A stretch of DNA of 48,337 bases from Chloroflexota bacterium (GTDB lineage Bacteria; Chloroflexota; Limnocylindria; Limnocylindrales; CSP1-4): positions 1-48,337 of the forward strand of contig JADMIG010000020.1 of assembly GCA_015478725.1 (NCBI GenBank). The letters run 5' to 3'. The notes under the pieces are model-generated. The model was given only the letters and a program-made list of their open reading frames with translations, had not been told where the DNA came from and made no database searches. Below, piece by piece: positions 40,729 through 47,832 of this stretch (position 1 is the first letter of the stretch; every line of letters begins with the position of its first letter). The position numbers were made by a program, and so were the translations under genes.

Positions 40729-41468
40729 GAGATGGACGGCGGAACGGCGAGTCGGGCGATCCGCTCCATGGCGGCCCCGATGTGGCGGGCGGCGTCGGAC
40801 AGAACCGGCGCGAGATGTCCGGCGAGGAGTCGTTCCGGCCGGTGGGTCGCGAGACGCTCGACGCTTCGCAACGTCGACTGCACGTCACAGTCCCACGTGT
40901 CCTGAAGTAGAACCCGTCCTTCCGGGAAGAGCGCGTCCCCGCTGAACGCGGTGACTGCCCCGTCTATCTCAGCGACGAACGCCACATGGCCCTCGGCGTG
41001 GCCCGGAGTGGGAACAACCAGGAAGCGGATCATGCCGAGTTCGACACCTTCCTCCGCGTCAAGCACCAGTTCGACCTCGCACGGCTCGAGGTGATAGTCC
41101 AGCGGATAGAGTCCAGCCACGCGAGCTCGATCTACGCTCGTTGCCACCTCGTCGCCCGCGGCGAGCCAGCCGGCGACCTGTCCGGAGGCACCGACCTGGA
41201 TGCCCGGGATCGCACGCCGCCAAGCGGCCGCCCCGCCAGCGTGGTCCGCGTGCCCGTGGGTCAGCAGGACCCAGCGGATGCCCCCAGGCGCCAGACCGTC
41301 CGCTCGAACCTCGGCGAGGATCCGGTCGACACTCCTGCCCGCGCCAGCATCTACGCATGCGAATCCATCGCCGGTATCGACCAGGTAGACCTGGGAGTCG
41401 ATCGGATCGGTCGTCGCCCAGCCAGTCTCACCGCCGCCGACCAGGTAGATCCGATCTGTCAGTCGCAT
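40725..41468 (-). CDS. Metallo-beta-lactamase-fold hydrolase
   Basis: 247 residues. The di-metal motif is intact: LLTHGHADHAGG (His71, His73, Asp75, His76), VVPTPGHAEGHVAF, FSGDALFPEGR and LLAGHLAPV. The fold includes glyoxalase II, lactonases and phosphodiesterases. ATG at 41468 gives MRLTDRIYLVGGGETG. The predicted promoter puts the transcription start within a base or two of that ATG, so the mRNA may be leaderless. First gene of the MBL-PNPOx-aminotransferase-Gfo/Idh operon, behind operator C. Confidence 0.87.
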   Translation of the reverse strand: MRLTDRIYLVGGGETGWATTDPIDSQVYLVDTGDGFACVDAGAGRSVDRILAEVRADGLAPGGIRWVLLTHGHADHAGGAAAWRRAIPGIQVGASGQVAGWLAAGDEVATSVDRARVAGLYPLDYHLEPCEVELVLDAEEGVELGMIRFLVVPTPGHAEGHVAFVAEIDGAVTAFSGDALFPEGRVLLQDTWDCDVQSTLRSVERLATHRPERLLAGHLAPVLSDAARHIGAAMERIARLAVPPSIS

Positions 41469-41475
41469 CGAGCCA

Positions 41476-41504
41476 ACGCTATGGGCTGATCGGTAGACTG
41501 TCAA
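41476..41504 (-). promoter_or_regulatory. Promoter of the MBL operon
   Basis: Minus strand: perfect -35 TTGACA (41504-41499), 17-bp spacer, -10 TAGCGT (41481-41476). Start near 41469, next to the ATG at 41468. The -35 is inside operator C. Confidence 0.6.
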
Positions 41505-41506
41505 CC
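41492..41506. promoter_or_regulatory. Island operator C, before the MBL operon
   Basis: GGTAGACTGTCAACC on the plus strand, a perfect match to GGTNGACNGTCNACC. On the minus strand it contains the TTGACA -35 of the MBL promoter. Confidence 0.7.
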
Positions 41507-41532
41507 GCCGACCACCTCAACCGCCGACCACC
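41501..41532. repeat. 16-bp tandem repeat at operator C
   Basis: TCAACCGCCGACCACC occurs twice, perfectly, at 41501-41516 and 41517-41532. The first copy starts inside the right half of operator C. It repeats the CAACC end of the operator and may extend protein binding upstream of the MBL promoter. Confidence 0.85.
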
Positions 41533-41548
41533 TCGGCCCACCGGAGAA

Positions 41549-42322
41549 TCAGATGCCAGCCTGTCGTGTCGCTGCACGGACCGCGGCGTCGCGCGCCGCC
41601 ACCGCCAAAGTCGGCAGGTTCGAGTCAACTGCGTCGAGGCCAAGGCTGACGCAGGCCCGGATGGCGACTTCGTCGTCCGCGGTCCCGCCGGCGACCAGGA
41701 GATCTGCCCGGTGAAGTCGCCGGATGAGGTCAGGTTGGCACGATATCCAAGGCATGTTGACCCCTGTGGCGAGTGCGTCGCGGGCCAACGCGACTGGGTC
41801 CGCGTCGGGTGCCCCGCGGCCCACGATCAGGAGACGGGGGATCGTGGGATCAACGCCGGCGGCAGCCTGCAGCTCGACAGCATCGAACGAGCACACAGAG
41901 AGACCGTCCCGGGCTTTGCTGGCTGCGATCGCCCGTGCTATCGCGGCGCCGGTCGCAGATCCCTTCGCCTCGATCGTGGCGCCCAGAGTGCGGTGTGCCT
42001 CGAGCCAGGACAGCAGCTCGGTCAGCGTCGGGATCCGCTCGCCGGCGAAGTCGGGGTCAAACCAGGTGCCCGCGTCGAGCCGAGCGAGCGTGGCTGCGGT
42101 CGCGCTCGCCACCGGGCCACGGCCGTCGGTCGTCCGGTCCAGATGATCGTCGTGGACCACGACCGCCACTCCGTCGCCCGTGAGCTGCACGTCGAGCTCC
42201 ACGTAGTCGACCCCGGCTCGGACCGCGCGCTCGAACCCGGAGAACGTGTTTTCTGGCGCCTCCCCGGCTGCTCCTCGATGGCCCCCCACCCGAAGTCCGG
42301 CCCCGACCGCCCGCCAGTCCAA
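41549..42322 (-). CDS. Glycerophosphodiester phosphodiesterase (canonical)
   Basis: 257-residue GDPD-family TIM barrel that splits glycerophosphodiesters into glycerol 3-phosphate and an alcohol. Catalytic blocks are intact: GGHRGAAGEAPENT, YVELDVQLTGDGVAVVVHDDHLDRTT (in parts), and TIEAKG. No signal peptide is present, so it acts on imported substrates. I start it at TTG 42322, which has AGGAAG 9 bp upstream; TTG 42355 and GTG 42289 are alternatives. It is divergent from a second GDPD gene at 42355, and ends 80 bp before the MBL start. Confidence 0.86.
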   Translation of the reverse strand: MDWRAVGAGLRVGGHRGAAGEAPENTFSGFERAVRAGVDYVELDVQLTGDGVAVVVHDDHLDRTTDGRGPVASATAATLARLDAGTWFDPDFAGERIPTLTELLSWLEAHRTLGATIEAKGSATGAAIARAIAASKARDGLSVCSFDAVELQAAAGVDPTIPRLLIVGRGAPDADPVALARDALATGVNMPWISCQPDLIRRLHRADLLVAGGTADDEVAIRACVSLGLDAVDSNLPTLAVAARDAAVRAATRQAGI

Positions 42323-42331
42323 CGTCAGCTG

Positions 42332-42346
42332 CTTCCTGCAAGGAAG
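42332..42346. promoter_or_regulatory. Inverted repeat supplying Shine-Dalgarno sites to both GDPD genes
   Basis: CTTCCTGCAAGGAAG has arms CTTCC/GGAAG. Read rightward, AGGAAG lies 8 bp before the ATG of the plus-strand GDPD gene. Read leftward, the same arms give AGGAAG 9 bp before TTG 42322 of the minus-strand GDPD gene. There is no room between the genes for two ordinary promoters. Confidence 0.6.
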
Positions 42347-42354
42347 ATCGTGCA

Positions 42355-43041
42355 ATGAGACCTGCCAGGCCGATCGCGTTCGCTCACCGGGGCGCCTCGG
42401 GATACGCTCGGGACAACACGCTGGAGGCGTTCGCGCTGGCCCTGCGCCAGGGCGCGACCGGCATCGAGTCGGATGCCTGGCTCAGCGGAGACGGCGTGAC
42501 CGTCCTCGTCCACGACCGGACCATCCGGCCGCCGGGCCGCCGGATCGACGTGACCCGGACCACGGCCGCAGACCTCGCCCGGTGGGGCGTGCCGACGCTC
42601 GCCGAGCTGTACGCTTCGTGCGGGACCGGCTTCGAATTGTCGCTCGACCTCGAACATCGTGAGGTCGCGTTGCCTGTGCTCCGCGCCGCTGAGGCTGCCG
42701 AGGCGGCCGGGAGACTGTGGGTCTGTCACGATGACCTCGACCTGCTGGCCGAGCTGCGGGCGGCCAGTGGGGCTGTCCGGCTCGTCTGTTCCACGCGCCC
42801 CCGCCGAATCCCAGAGGGGGTCGTCGGCCGGATCGACCGGCTCGCCCAACTCGGCATCAACGCCCTAAACATGCATTGGCGAGACTGGTCCGTCGACTGG
42901 GTCGAGTGCTGTCACACCAACGGGATCGCGGCGTTCGGCTGGGACGCACAGGAACCCTCGACGATGGCCCAGCTGCTCGCGTTCGGGATCGACGCCATCT
43001 ACTCGGATTACCCCGATCTTCTCGTAGCAGCGATCGGGTGA
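42355..43041 (+). CDS. Glycerophosphodiester phosphodiesterase, short divergent form
   Basis: 228 residues, shorter than the neighbouring GDPD. It keeps FAHRGASGYARDNTLEAF, GIESDAWLSGDGVTVLVHDRT (in parts) and LSLDLEH, but the usual PENT is RDNT, replacing a metal-binding Glu with Asp. The C-terminal AFGWDAQEPSTMAQLLAFGIDAIYSDYP is typical. Possibly it has a different head-group preference. ATG at 42355 uses the right arm of the shared inverted repeat. Reads alone on the plus strand and converges on the IMPase-family gene. Confidence 0.84.
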   Translation: MRPARPIAFAHRGASGYARDNTLEAFALALRQGATGIESDAWLSGDGVTVLVHDRTIRPPGRRIDVTRTTAADLARWGVPTLAELYASCGTGFELSLDLEHREVALPVLRAAEAAEAAGRLWVCHDDLDLLAELRAASGAVRLVCSTRPRRIPEGVVGRIDRLAQLGINALNMHWRDWSVDWVECCHTNGIAAFGWDAQEPSTMAQLLAFGIDAIYSDYPDLLVAAIG

Positions 43042-43054
43042 GTCCTGGCGGGCA

Positions 43055-43079
43055 ACTCCACCACGCCCGGGCGTGGAGT
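43055..43079. terminator. Hairpin between convergent GDPD and phosphatase genes
   Basis: A perfect 16-bp palindrome CCACGCCCGGGCGTGG (43061-43076) is flanked by ACT/AGT arms with a three-base bulge. It starts 13 bp after the GDPD stop. It is symmetrical, so it could terminate both convergent genes. No T-run. Confidence 0.5.
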
Positions 43080-43191
43080 CGGAGGTCGCCTGTGGTTCTT
43101 TCGCGGCACGAGGGATCCCTTGAACGGCGAATGCCTGGACGACCAGCAGGTTGAAATCGACCTACTGGGAAGAGCGCGACGGTCGAACCGT

Positions 43192-44031
43192 TCAACGCGA
43201 CTGGGTGGCGTCCCGGATCCACTCCGGTCCGGGCGGTTCCTCCACGAGCAGACGATGCACGGCCGGCATCGCCGCCGCGATTCCGGTGCCTCGCGATGGA
43301 TCAGCCACAACGACCCAGGGTCCCCCTGCCGCGTCGGACACGCGGACGCCGGCCTCGCGGGCGATGAGCCCACCCGCAGCGACATCGACAGCCCCGAGTC
43401 CGGACGCCTGGAAGACGCCGTCCAAGCGCCCGGCGGCGAGGTACGTGAGGCTCAGCGCCGTGCTGCCAAGAGTTCGCACGGCCCGCACGCGAGATCGGAG
43501 GGCGTCCACGCGGTGCGCACCCGCGGGAGTATCGGCGTCGCCAGCGTCGGCGGCCACGACGGCATCCGCAGAGCGTTGGAGCCGGCGAGGACGACACGAC
43601 TCGTGGTTCGGCTCACGCCATGCACCGCGACCCGCCACGGCGGCGAAGGTCTCCTCACGCAGCGGATCGTGAATGACGCCGAGACGGACCTCGCCGTTGC
43701 AGGCGAGGGCGATGCTGATACACCAGAAGGGGATGCCTGAGGCGTAGTTGATGGTGCCGTCAAGCGGATCGACCAACCACGTCCGCCCATTGTCGGGGCC
43801 GCGGCCTGCGATGAAGCCTTGCTCTTCACCGAGGCGATGATCTCGAGGAAAGGCTTGCGCGAGCTGCGCGAAGATGAGCCGCTCGGAGGTCAGGTCCCAC
43901 CGCGTGACGACGTCATGGGGGCCCTTACGGCGGTGCCGCCCAGGAGCCCGGAACCCATCGCGCACCAGGACTCCTGCCATCCGGGCGGCGTCAAGGGCAA
44001 CCCGAAGGTCCTTCTCGGGGTCAGCGGCCAT
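43192..44031 (-). CDS. Inositol-monophosphatase-family phosphatase (island copy)
   Basis: 279 residues. Metal motifs: HDVVTRWDLTSE, LGEEQGF, WLVDPLDGTINYASGIPFWCISIAL (in parts) and GAVDVAAGGLIAREAGV, where the usual Trp before the Asp is Val. Between LGEEQGF and WLVDPLDG is a short Gly/Arg insertion. In this setting the natural reading is removal of phosphate from an inositol or sugar phosphate released by the GDPD enzymes. ATG at 44031 has AGGAG 9 bp upstream. Its promoter (44231-44203) overlaps operator D, shared with the divergent transporter genes. Confidence 0.87.
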   Translation of the reverse strand: MAADPEKDLRVALDAARMAGVLVRDGFRAPGRHRRKGPHDVVTRWDLTSERLIFAQLAQAFPRDHRLGEEQGFIAGRGPDNGRTWLVDPLDGTINYASGIPFWCISIALACNGEVRLGVIHDPLREETFAAVAGRGAWREPNHESCRPRRLQRSADAVVAADAGDADTPAGAHRVDALRSRVRAVRTLGSTALSLTYLAAGRLDGVFQASGLGAVDVAAGGLIAREAGVRVSDAAGGPWVVVADPSRGTGIAAAMPAVHRLLVEEPPGPEWIRDATQSR

Positions 44032-44202
44032 CGGGGGTTCTCCTCGTACCACGTGGTGGCAACAAACCGTGACACGCCGCTGCCGCGCTTTTGTTGGGGT
44101 GTCGTCCGCGCCGTCGATGGGGATCGGCCCTAGTCCAGTCCGTCGTGGAGCCTCTTGCGGCGAGCCTCCGCGGGTCCCTCCTCGGCGCCGTTGGCGTATG
44201 CT

Positions 44203-44231
44203 AGAGTACCGACGCGTCGGTGGACCGTCAA
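44203..44231 (-). promoter_or_regulatory. Promoter of island phosphatase gene
   Basis: Minus strand: TTGACG (44231-44226), exact 17-bp spacer, TACTCT (44208-44203). Start near 44196, leaving a leader of about 165 nt. On the plus strand TGCTAGAGT (44199-44207) is an extended -10 candidate for the transporter operon, with start near 44214. Confidence 0.5.
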
Positions 44232-44236
44232 CGGTC
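44219..44236. promoter_or_regulatory. Island operator D, between phosphatase and transporter genes
   Basis: GGTGGACCGTCAACG (44219-44233) matches GGTNGACNGTCNACC with one change. It overlaps a second perfect palindrome GACCGTCAACGGTC (44223-44236). It covers the minus-strand -35 and lies just after the plus-strand start predicted from the extended -10. Confidence 0.6.
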
Positions 44237-44295
44237 GACCATTTCCAGTAGAGTCTCCCACACTGCCGGTAGGGAAGCGTCGGAGGATGCTCCTC

Positions 44296-45324
44296 ATGGA
44301 TCGTGCCATGAGTCTCAAGCCGCGGTTCTCGCGGGCGCGTCGCGGTGTTGGCGGCCAGCCGGCTGGTAAACAATCGTCACGCCCACTTCCCTCCCGGCGG
44401 CGCCGCATGGGCCGACAGACCCGACGCAACCTTCTTGCTGGCCTGCTGTTCATCTCGCCTTGGCTGCTCGGATTCTTCGGACTCTACGTCTACCCTGCGC
44501 TGGCTTCCCTCTACTACAGCTTCACCGACTTCAAGATCCTGGCCGCCCCGCGCTGGGTCGGACTTGACAACTACCAGGCGATACTGAACGACCCCCTCTT
44601 CTGGAAATCGCTCTACAACACCGCCTACCTGACACTCCTTGGCGTTCCCCTGGCAGTGCTGTGTGCGCTCGTGATCGCCCTCCTCCTCAACGTCAAGAGA
44701 ATCGTCGGTCTGTCGATCTTTCGCACGATCTTCTACCTGCCCGTCGTGCTGCCGACAGTGGCGACGGCAGTCCTTTGGATCTGGCTCCTGAACCCCCAGT
44801 ACGGTCTCGTCGATCAAGCCCTGGTCGCAGTTGGCCTGCCCCAGCCATTCTGGTTCTATGACCCGGACTGGGCCAAGGCGGGGATCATACTGATGACCAT
44901 TTGGGGGGTCGGCGACGTGGTAATCATCTATCTGGGGGCCCTCCAGGGTGTTCCACGTGAGCTGTACGAGTCGGCGGAGGTCGAGGGGGCAGGAATCTGG
45001 GCCAAGGTCCGTCACGTCACGGTGCCCCTGATCAGCCCCGCGATCCTCTTCAATCTGATCACCGGCGCCATCGGAACATTCCAGTATTTCACGCAGGCCT
45101 ACGTCGTGAGTCAAGGCACTGTCGGCACCGGTTTCGCGGCGGTCGGCGGGGTTGGAAACTCACTTCTCTTCTACGGCCTGAATCTCTACAACTACGCGTT
45201 CCGCTACTTCCAGATCGGGTACGCCTCTGCGCTTGCGTGGATCCTCTTGCTCATCATCCTGGCATCGACTCTTGCCCTGCTCTGGGTCTCCAGACGACGC
45301 GTCTACTATGGCGGTGAGCGGTGA
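44296..45324 (+). CDS. Carbohydrate ABC transporter permease (MalF/UgpA type)
   Basis: 342-residue inner-membrane permease with six predicted helices. The cytoplasmic EAA loop, which docks the ATPase, reads YESAEVEGAGIWAKVRHVTVPLISPAI (in parts). The N-terminus is basic (SRRRRMGRQTRR). ATG at 44296 has GGAGG 9 bp upstream; ATG 44287 touches that GGAGG and is unlikely, and ATG 44308 is further away. The family carries sugars, oligosaccharides and glycerol 3-phosphate esters. No ATPase gene is present, so a shared MsmX/UgpC-like ATPase elsewhere is presumed. Confidence 0.92.
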   Translation: MDRAMSLKPRFSRARRGVGGQPAGKQSSRPLPSRRRRMGRQTRRNLLAGLLFISPWLLGFFGLYVYPALASLYYSFTDFKILAAPRWVGLDNYQAILNDPLFWKSLYNTAYLTLLGVPLAVLCALVIALLLNVKRIVGLSIFRTIFYLPVVLPTVATAVLWIWLLNPQYGLVDQALVAVGLPQPFWFYDPDWAKAGIILMTIWGVGDVVIIYLGALQGVPRELYESAEVEGAGIWAKVRHVTVPLISPAILFNLITGAIGTFQYFTQAYVVSQGTVGTGFAAVGGVGNSLLFYGLNLYNYAFRYFQIGYASALAWILLLIILASTLALLWVSRRRVYYGGER

Positions 45325-45331
45325 GCGGACG

Positions 45332-46204
45332 ATGAGGCTGCGAGCCATGACCGCGAACCCCTTCACGCTGCGACTCCGCAAGGACATCAAACTCATGCGG
45401 ATCGCCACGTACGCGGCGTTGGTAGGCCTCAGTTCGCTCTACCTGATGCCGCTGCTATGGATGATTGGGACATCGCTCAAGGCTGGACCGCAGTCCATCG
45501 CCTCGCCTCCGATCTGGATCCCTTCGCCGTTCGTGTGGCAGAACTACCCTGACGCGCTCAGCCAGATCGATTTTCCCCTCGCGCTGCGTAACAGCCTCCT
45601 CTATGCGGTCCCATCCGTGGTGTTTTCGGTGGCTTCGTGCAGCCTCGTGGCGTACGGCTTCGCCCGCATCGCGTGGCCTGGTCGCAACATCGTCTTCGTG
45701 GTGCTCCTTGCCACGATGATGCTTCCAGGACAGGTCACCTTCATTCCGCTCTACGTCATCTTCGCAAAGCTCGGCTGGGTGAACACGTTCCTGCCCCTGG
45801 TCGTGCCAACGCTGTTCGGCAGCCCATTCTTCATCTTTCTGCTGCGTCAGTTCTTCATGGGGATCCCATCTGAGTTGTCCGACGCAGCCCGTATCGATGG
45901 CGCAAGCGAGCTGCAGATCCTCTGGCGGATCGTGCTGCCGCTCTCGAAGCCTGCGCTCATCACGGTCGCGCTCTTCACCTTCATCGACAAATGGGGCGAC
46001 TTCTTCGGGCCCCTCATCTACCTCCAGAGGCCCGATCTATACCCGCTGTCGTTGGCGGTGCAGACGTTCCAGTCCGCTCACAAGACCGACTGGCCACTCT
46101 CCATGGCGGCCGCGGTCGTCATTGCCGCTCCTCTCGTCGTCATCTACTTCTTCGCCCAGCGCCGATTCATCGAGGGCATCACCTTCACAGGTCTGAAAGG
46201 ATGA
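45332..46204 (+). CDS. Carbohydrate ABC transporter permease (MalG/UgpE type)
   Basis: 290-residue partner permease. The EAA-type loop is SDAARIDGASELQILWRIVLPLSKPALI (in parts), and FIEGITFTGLKG is a typical family C-terminus. The start is uncertain among ATG 45308, 45332 and 45347; I give 45332, 7 bp after the previous stop, while 45347 has GAGG 9 bp upstream. Six membrane helices. It pairs with the upstream permease to form the channel. Confidence 0.92.
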   Translation: MRLRAMTANPFTLRLRKDIKLMRIATYAALVGLSSLYLMPLLWMIGTSLKAGPQSIASPPIWIPSPFVWQNYPDALSQIDFPLALRNSLLYAVPSVVFSVASCSLVAYGFARIAWPGRNIVFVVLLATMMLPGQVTFIPLYVIFAKLGWVNTFLPLVVPTLFGSPFFIFLLRQFFMGIPSELSDAARIDGASELQILWRIVLPLSKPALITVALFTFIDKWGDFFGPLIYLQRPDLYPLSLAVQTFQSAHKTDWPLSMAAAVVIAAPLVVIYFFAQRRFIEGITFTGLKG

Positions 46205-46284
46205 AAGGAGGGCCGCGGCCCGAATGACCAGGAGACGCGCGACCGCCGCACTTGGTATCCCACATCCGAGGAGGCATTGTTGTC
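46204..46284 (+). promoter_or_regulatory. Leader between permease and binding-protein genes, with palindrome
   Basis: A very strong Shine-Dalgarno AAAGGAGGG (46204-46212) is followed by the palindrome GGGCCGCGGCCC (46210-46221). An ATG at 46224 would open a 41-codon frame that overlaps the binding-protein start, which itself has GAGGAGG 10 bp upstream. The palindrome may protect the downstream mRNA and raise binding-protein output, as in other sugar operons. Confidence 0.4.
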
Positions 46285-47625
46285 ATGCACCGGAAACTGA
46301 AGTGGCTCTCGTTCCTATCCGGAGTCGCTCTCCTCTCCACCGCTTGTAGCGGGGGCCTCAGTAGCCCGAGTCCCACGGCTGGCGGACCTTCTGCTGCCCC
46401 GTCGAGCGCCGGCCCGGCGGTAAATCTCGTCCTGCGCTACTGCTGGTCAGGCCAAGGCGAAGTCAAGGCCATGGAGTCGATCATCAAGGCCTTCAATGCA
46501 TCGAATCCCAACATCCAGGTCCGGGGCATCAGCGGATCGATCGCTCCCCAGCAGATTGCCGCAGCCGTTGCCGGCGGCGCGCCTCCGGACATGGTCATCA
46601 CCTGCAACAACGACCCGGTGCCGGGCTTCGCTCATGACGGGGTCATTCTTCCACTGGGCGACCTCCTCACGCAGATCAATGCGAACACGGGCGATATCTT
46701 GCCCTCGTCGCTCGCGTGGGTGACGTACCAGGGCAAACTCTATGGCTTGCCCTTCCTAGAGGACACGTGGGGCCTCGCCTGGAACACCGATGAGTTCAAG
46801 GCTGCGGGCCTCGATCCGACCAAACCACCGACGACCCTTGACGAGCTCTGGACTTACGCGCAGAAGCTGACCATCTACAACGCCGATGGGTCGCTCAAAC
46901 AGGCTGGGTTCATCCCCAACTACCCGGGCACGAATCTGGTCGAGTTGAGCCAGCTCTTCGGATGCAAGATCTACGATGACGCCAGCAAGAAGATCACGGT
47001 CAACAGCCCAGCGTGTGTGAGCTTCTACAACTGGTACAAGCGGTACTACGACACCTACAACAAGCACGGCGAGCTGACCAAGCTCATCGCCAGCAAGGGA
47101 TCCGAGGACGAAGACCTCTTCTACACTGGCAAGGTGGCGATGGGCCTGTTCGGAGAATGGCTGCCGGGGGCGGCCTATGCGCCACACTTCGCGCCGAATC
47201 TCAACTACGAGACCGCCGCCTTTCCTAGCAACGATGCGACCATGTATGGCGCTGGGTACGTCAACGGAAACGCCTTCTTCATTCCCAAGGGTTCGAAGAA
47301 CCCAGCTGCGGCGGCGACGTTCGGGATGTACCTCATGACGGACGCGCCATCCCGCACCATGGCCATCCAGAACGCCAGCGTTCCGGAGCTAAAGTCGCTG
47401 GTGTCTGATCCGCAGCTGACGTCAGTCGCGCACTTCGGGACGTTCCTGAAGATCGCGAATAACCCCAATACCTGGACCAACCCGATGATTTCCCAATGGA
47501 GTGAGCTCCACGATGGGATGGCATCGGCGCTGGATAGTGTCCTGACCGGCGGTGTCCCAGCACAAACTGCCCTCGATGCTCTTGCCACCAAGATCCAGGG
47601 GGAGATCAACTCGAACGGTCCATAA
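46285..47625 (+). CDS. Extracellular sugar-binding lipoprotein of ABC transporter
   Basis: 446-residue family 1 solute-binding protein. The signal peptide ends in LLSTAC, so Cys21 is lipidated and the protein is anchored outside the membrane; a Ser/Pro/Ala linker follows. Mature features are GEVKAMESIIKAFNASNPNIQV, AAAVAGGAPPDMVIT, GLPFLEDTWGLAWNTDEFKAAGLDP (in parts), KVAMGLFGEWLPGAAY and GNAFFIPKGSKNPAAA. Codon use is less GC-rich than in the core genes. It is the last gene of the transporter operon, an unusual place for the binding protein. The ligand could be a sugar or a glycerophosphodiester. Confidence 0.93.
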   Translation: MHRKLKWLSFLSGVALLSTACSGGLSSPSPTAGGPSAAPSSAGPAVNLVLRYCWSGQGEVKAMESIIKAFNASNPNIQVRGISGSIAPQQIAAAVAGGAPPDMVITCNNDPVPGFAHDGVILPLGDLLTQINANTGDILPSSLAWVTYQGKLYGLPFLEDTWGLAWNTDEFKAAGLDPTKPPTTLDELWTYAQKLTIYNADGSLKQAGFIPNYPGTNLVELSQLFGCKIYDDASKKITVNSPACVSFYNWYKRYYDTYNKHGELTKLIASKGSEDEDLFYTGKVAMGLFGEWLPGAAYAPHFAPNLNYETAAFPSNDATMYGAGYVNGNAFFIPKGSKNPAAAATFGMYLMTDAPSRTMAIQNASVPELKSLVSDPQLTSVAHFGTFLKIANNPNTWTNPMISQWSELHDGMASALDSVLTGGVPAQTALDALATKIQGEINSNGP

Positions 47626-47650
47626 GAGGGAATCAGGCCACGTTAGTACG

Positions 47651-47683
47651 CTGAGCGGGCTGGCAGCCGCCGGTCCCGCTCAG
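47651..47683 (+). terminator. Hairpin after binding-protein gene
   Basis: CTGAGCGGG (47651-47659) pairs perfectly with CCCGCTCAG (47675-47683) around a 15-base loop. It starts 25 bp after the stop. There is no T-run. Its place suggests it ends the transporter operon before the IolE-like gene. Confidence 0.5.
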
Positions 47684-47832
47684 CTTGCGATCCGTCCGTC
47701 GAACGACGGCAACTGCTGCATGTGCTGCGTGCCAGTATCGAAACCGCAGCTCGAGGGTGCCGCCGGCCTTCGCCCGCCGAGGGGACGAAGGTCGTCGTCA
47801 CTCCGAACTGGCGCCCACCATCGGAGAGCACC

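Noticed and set aside
46224-46349. 41-codon frame with strong Shine-Dalgarno before the binding-protein gene
   Set aside because: It overlaps the lipoprotein signal sequence in another frame and has no recognisable features; kept only as a note on the leader.
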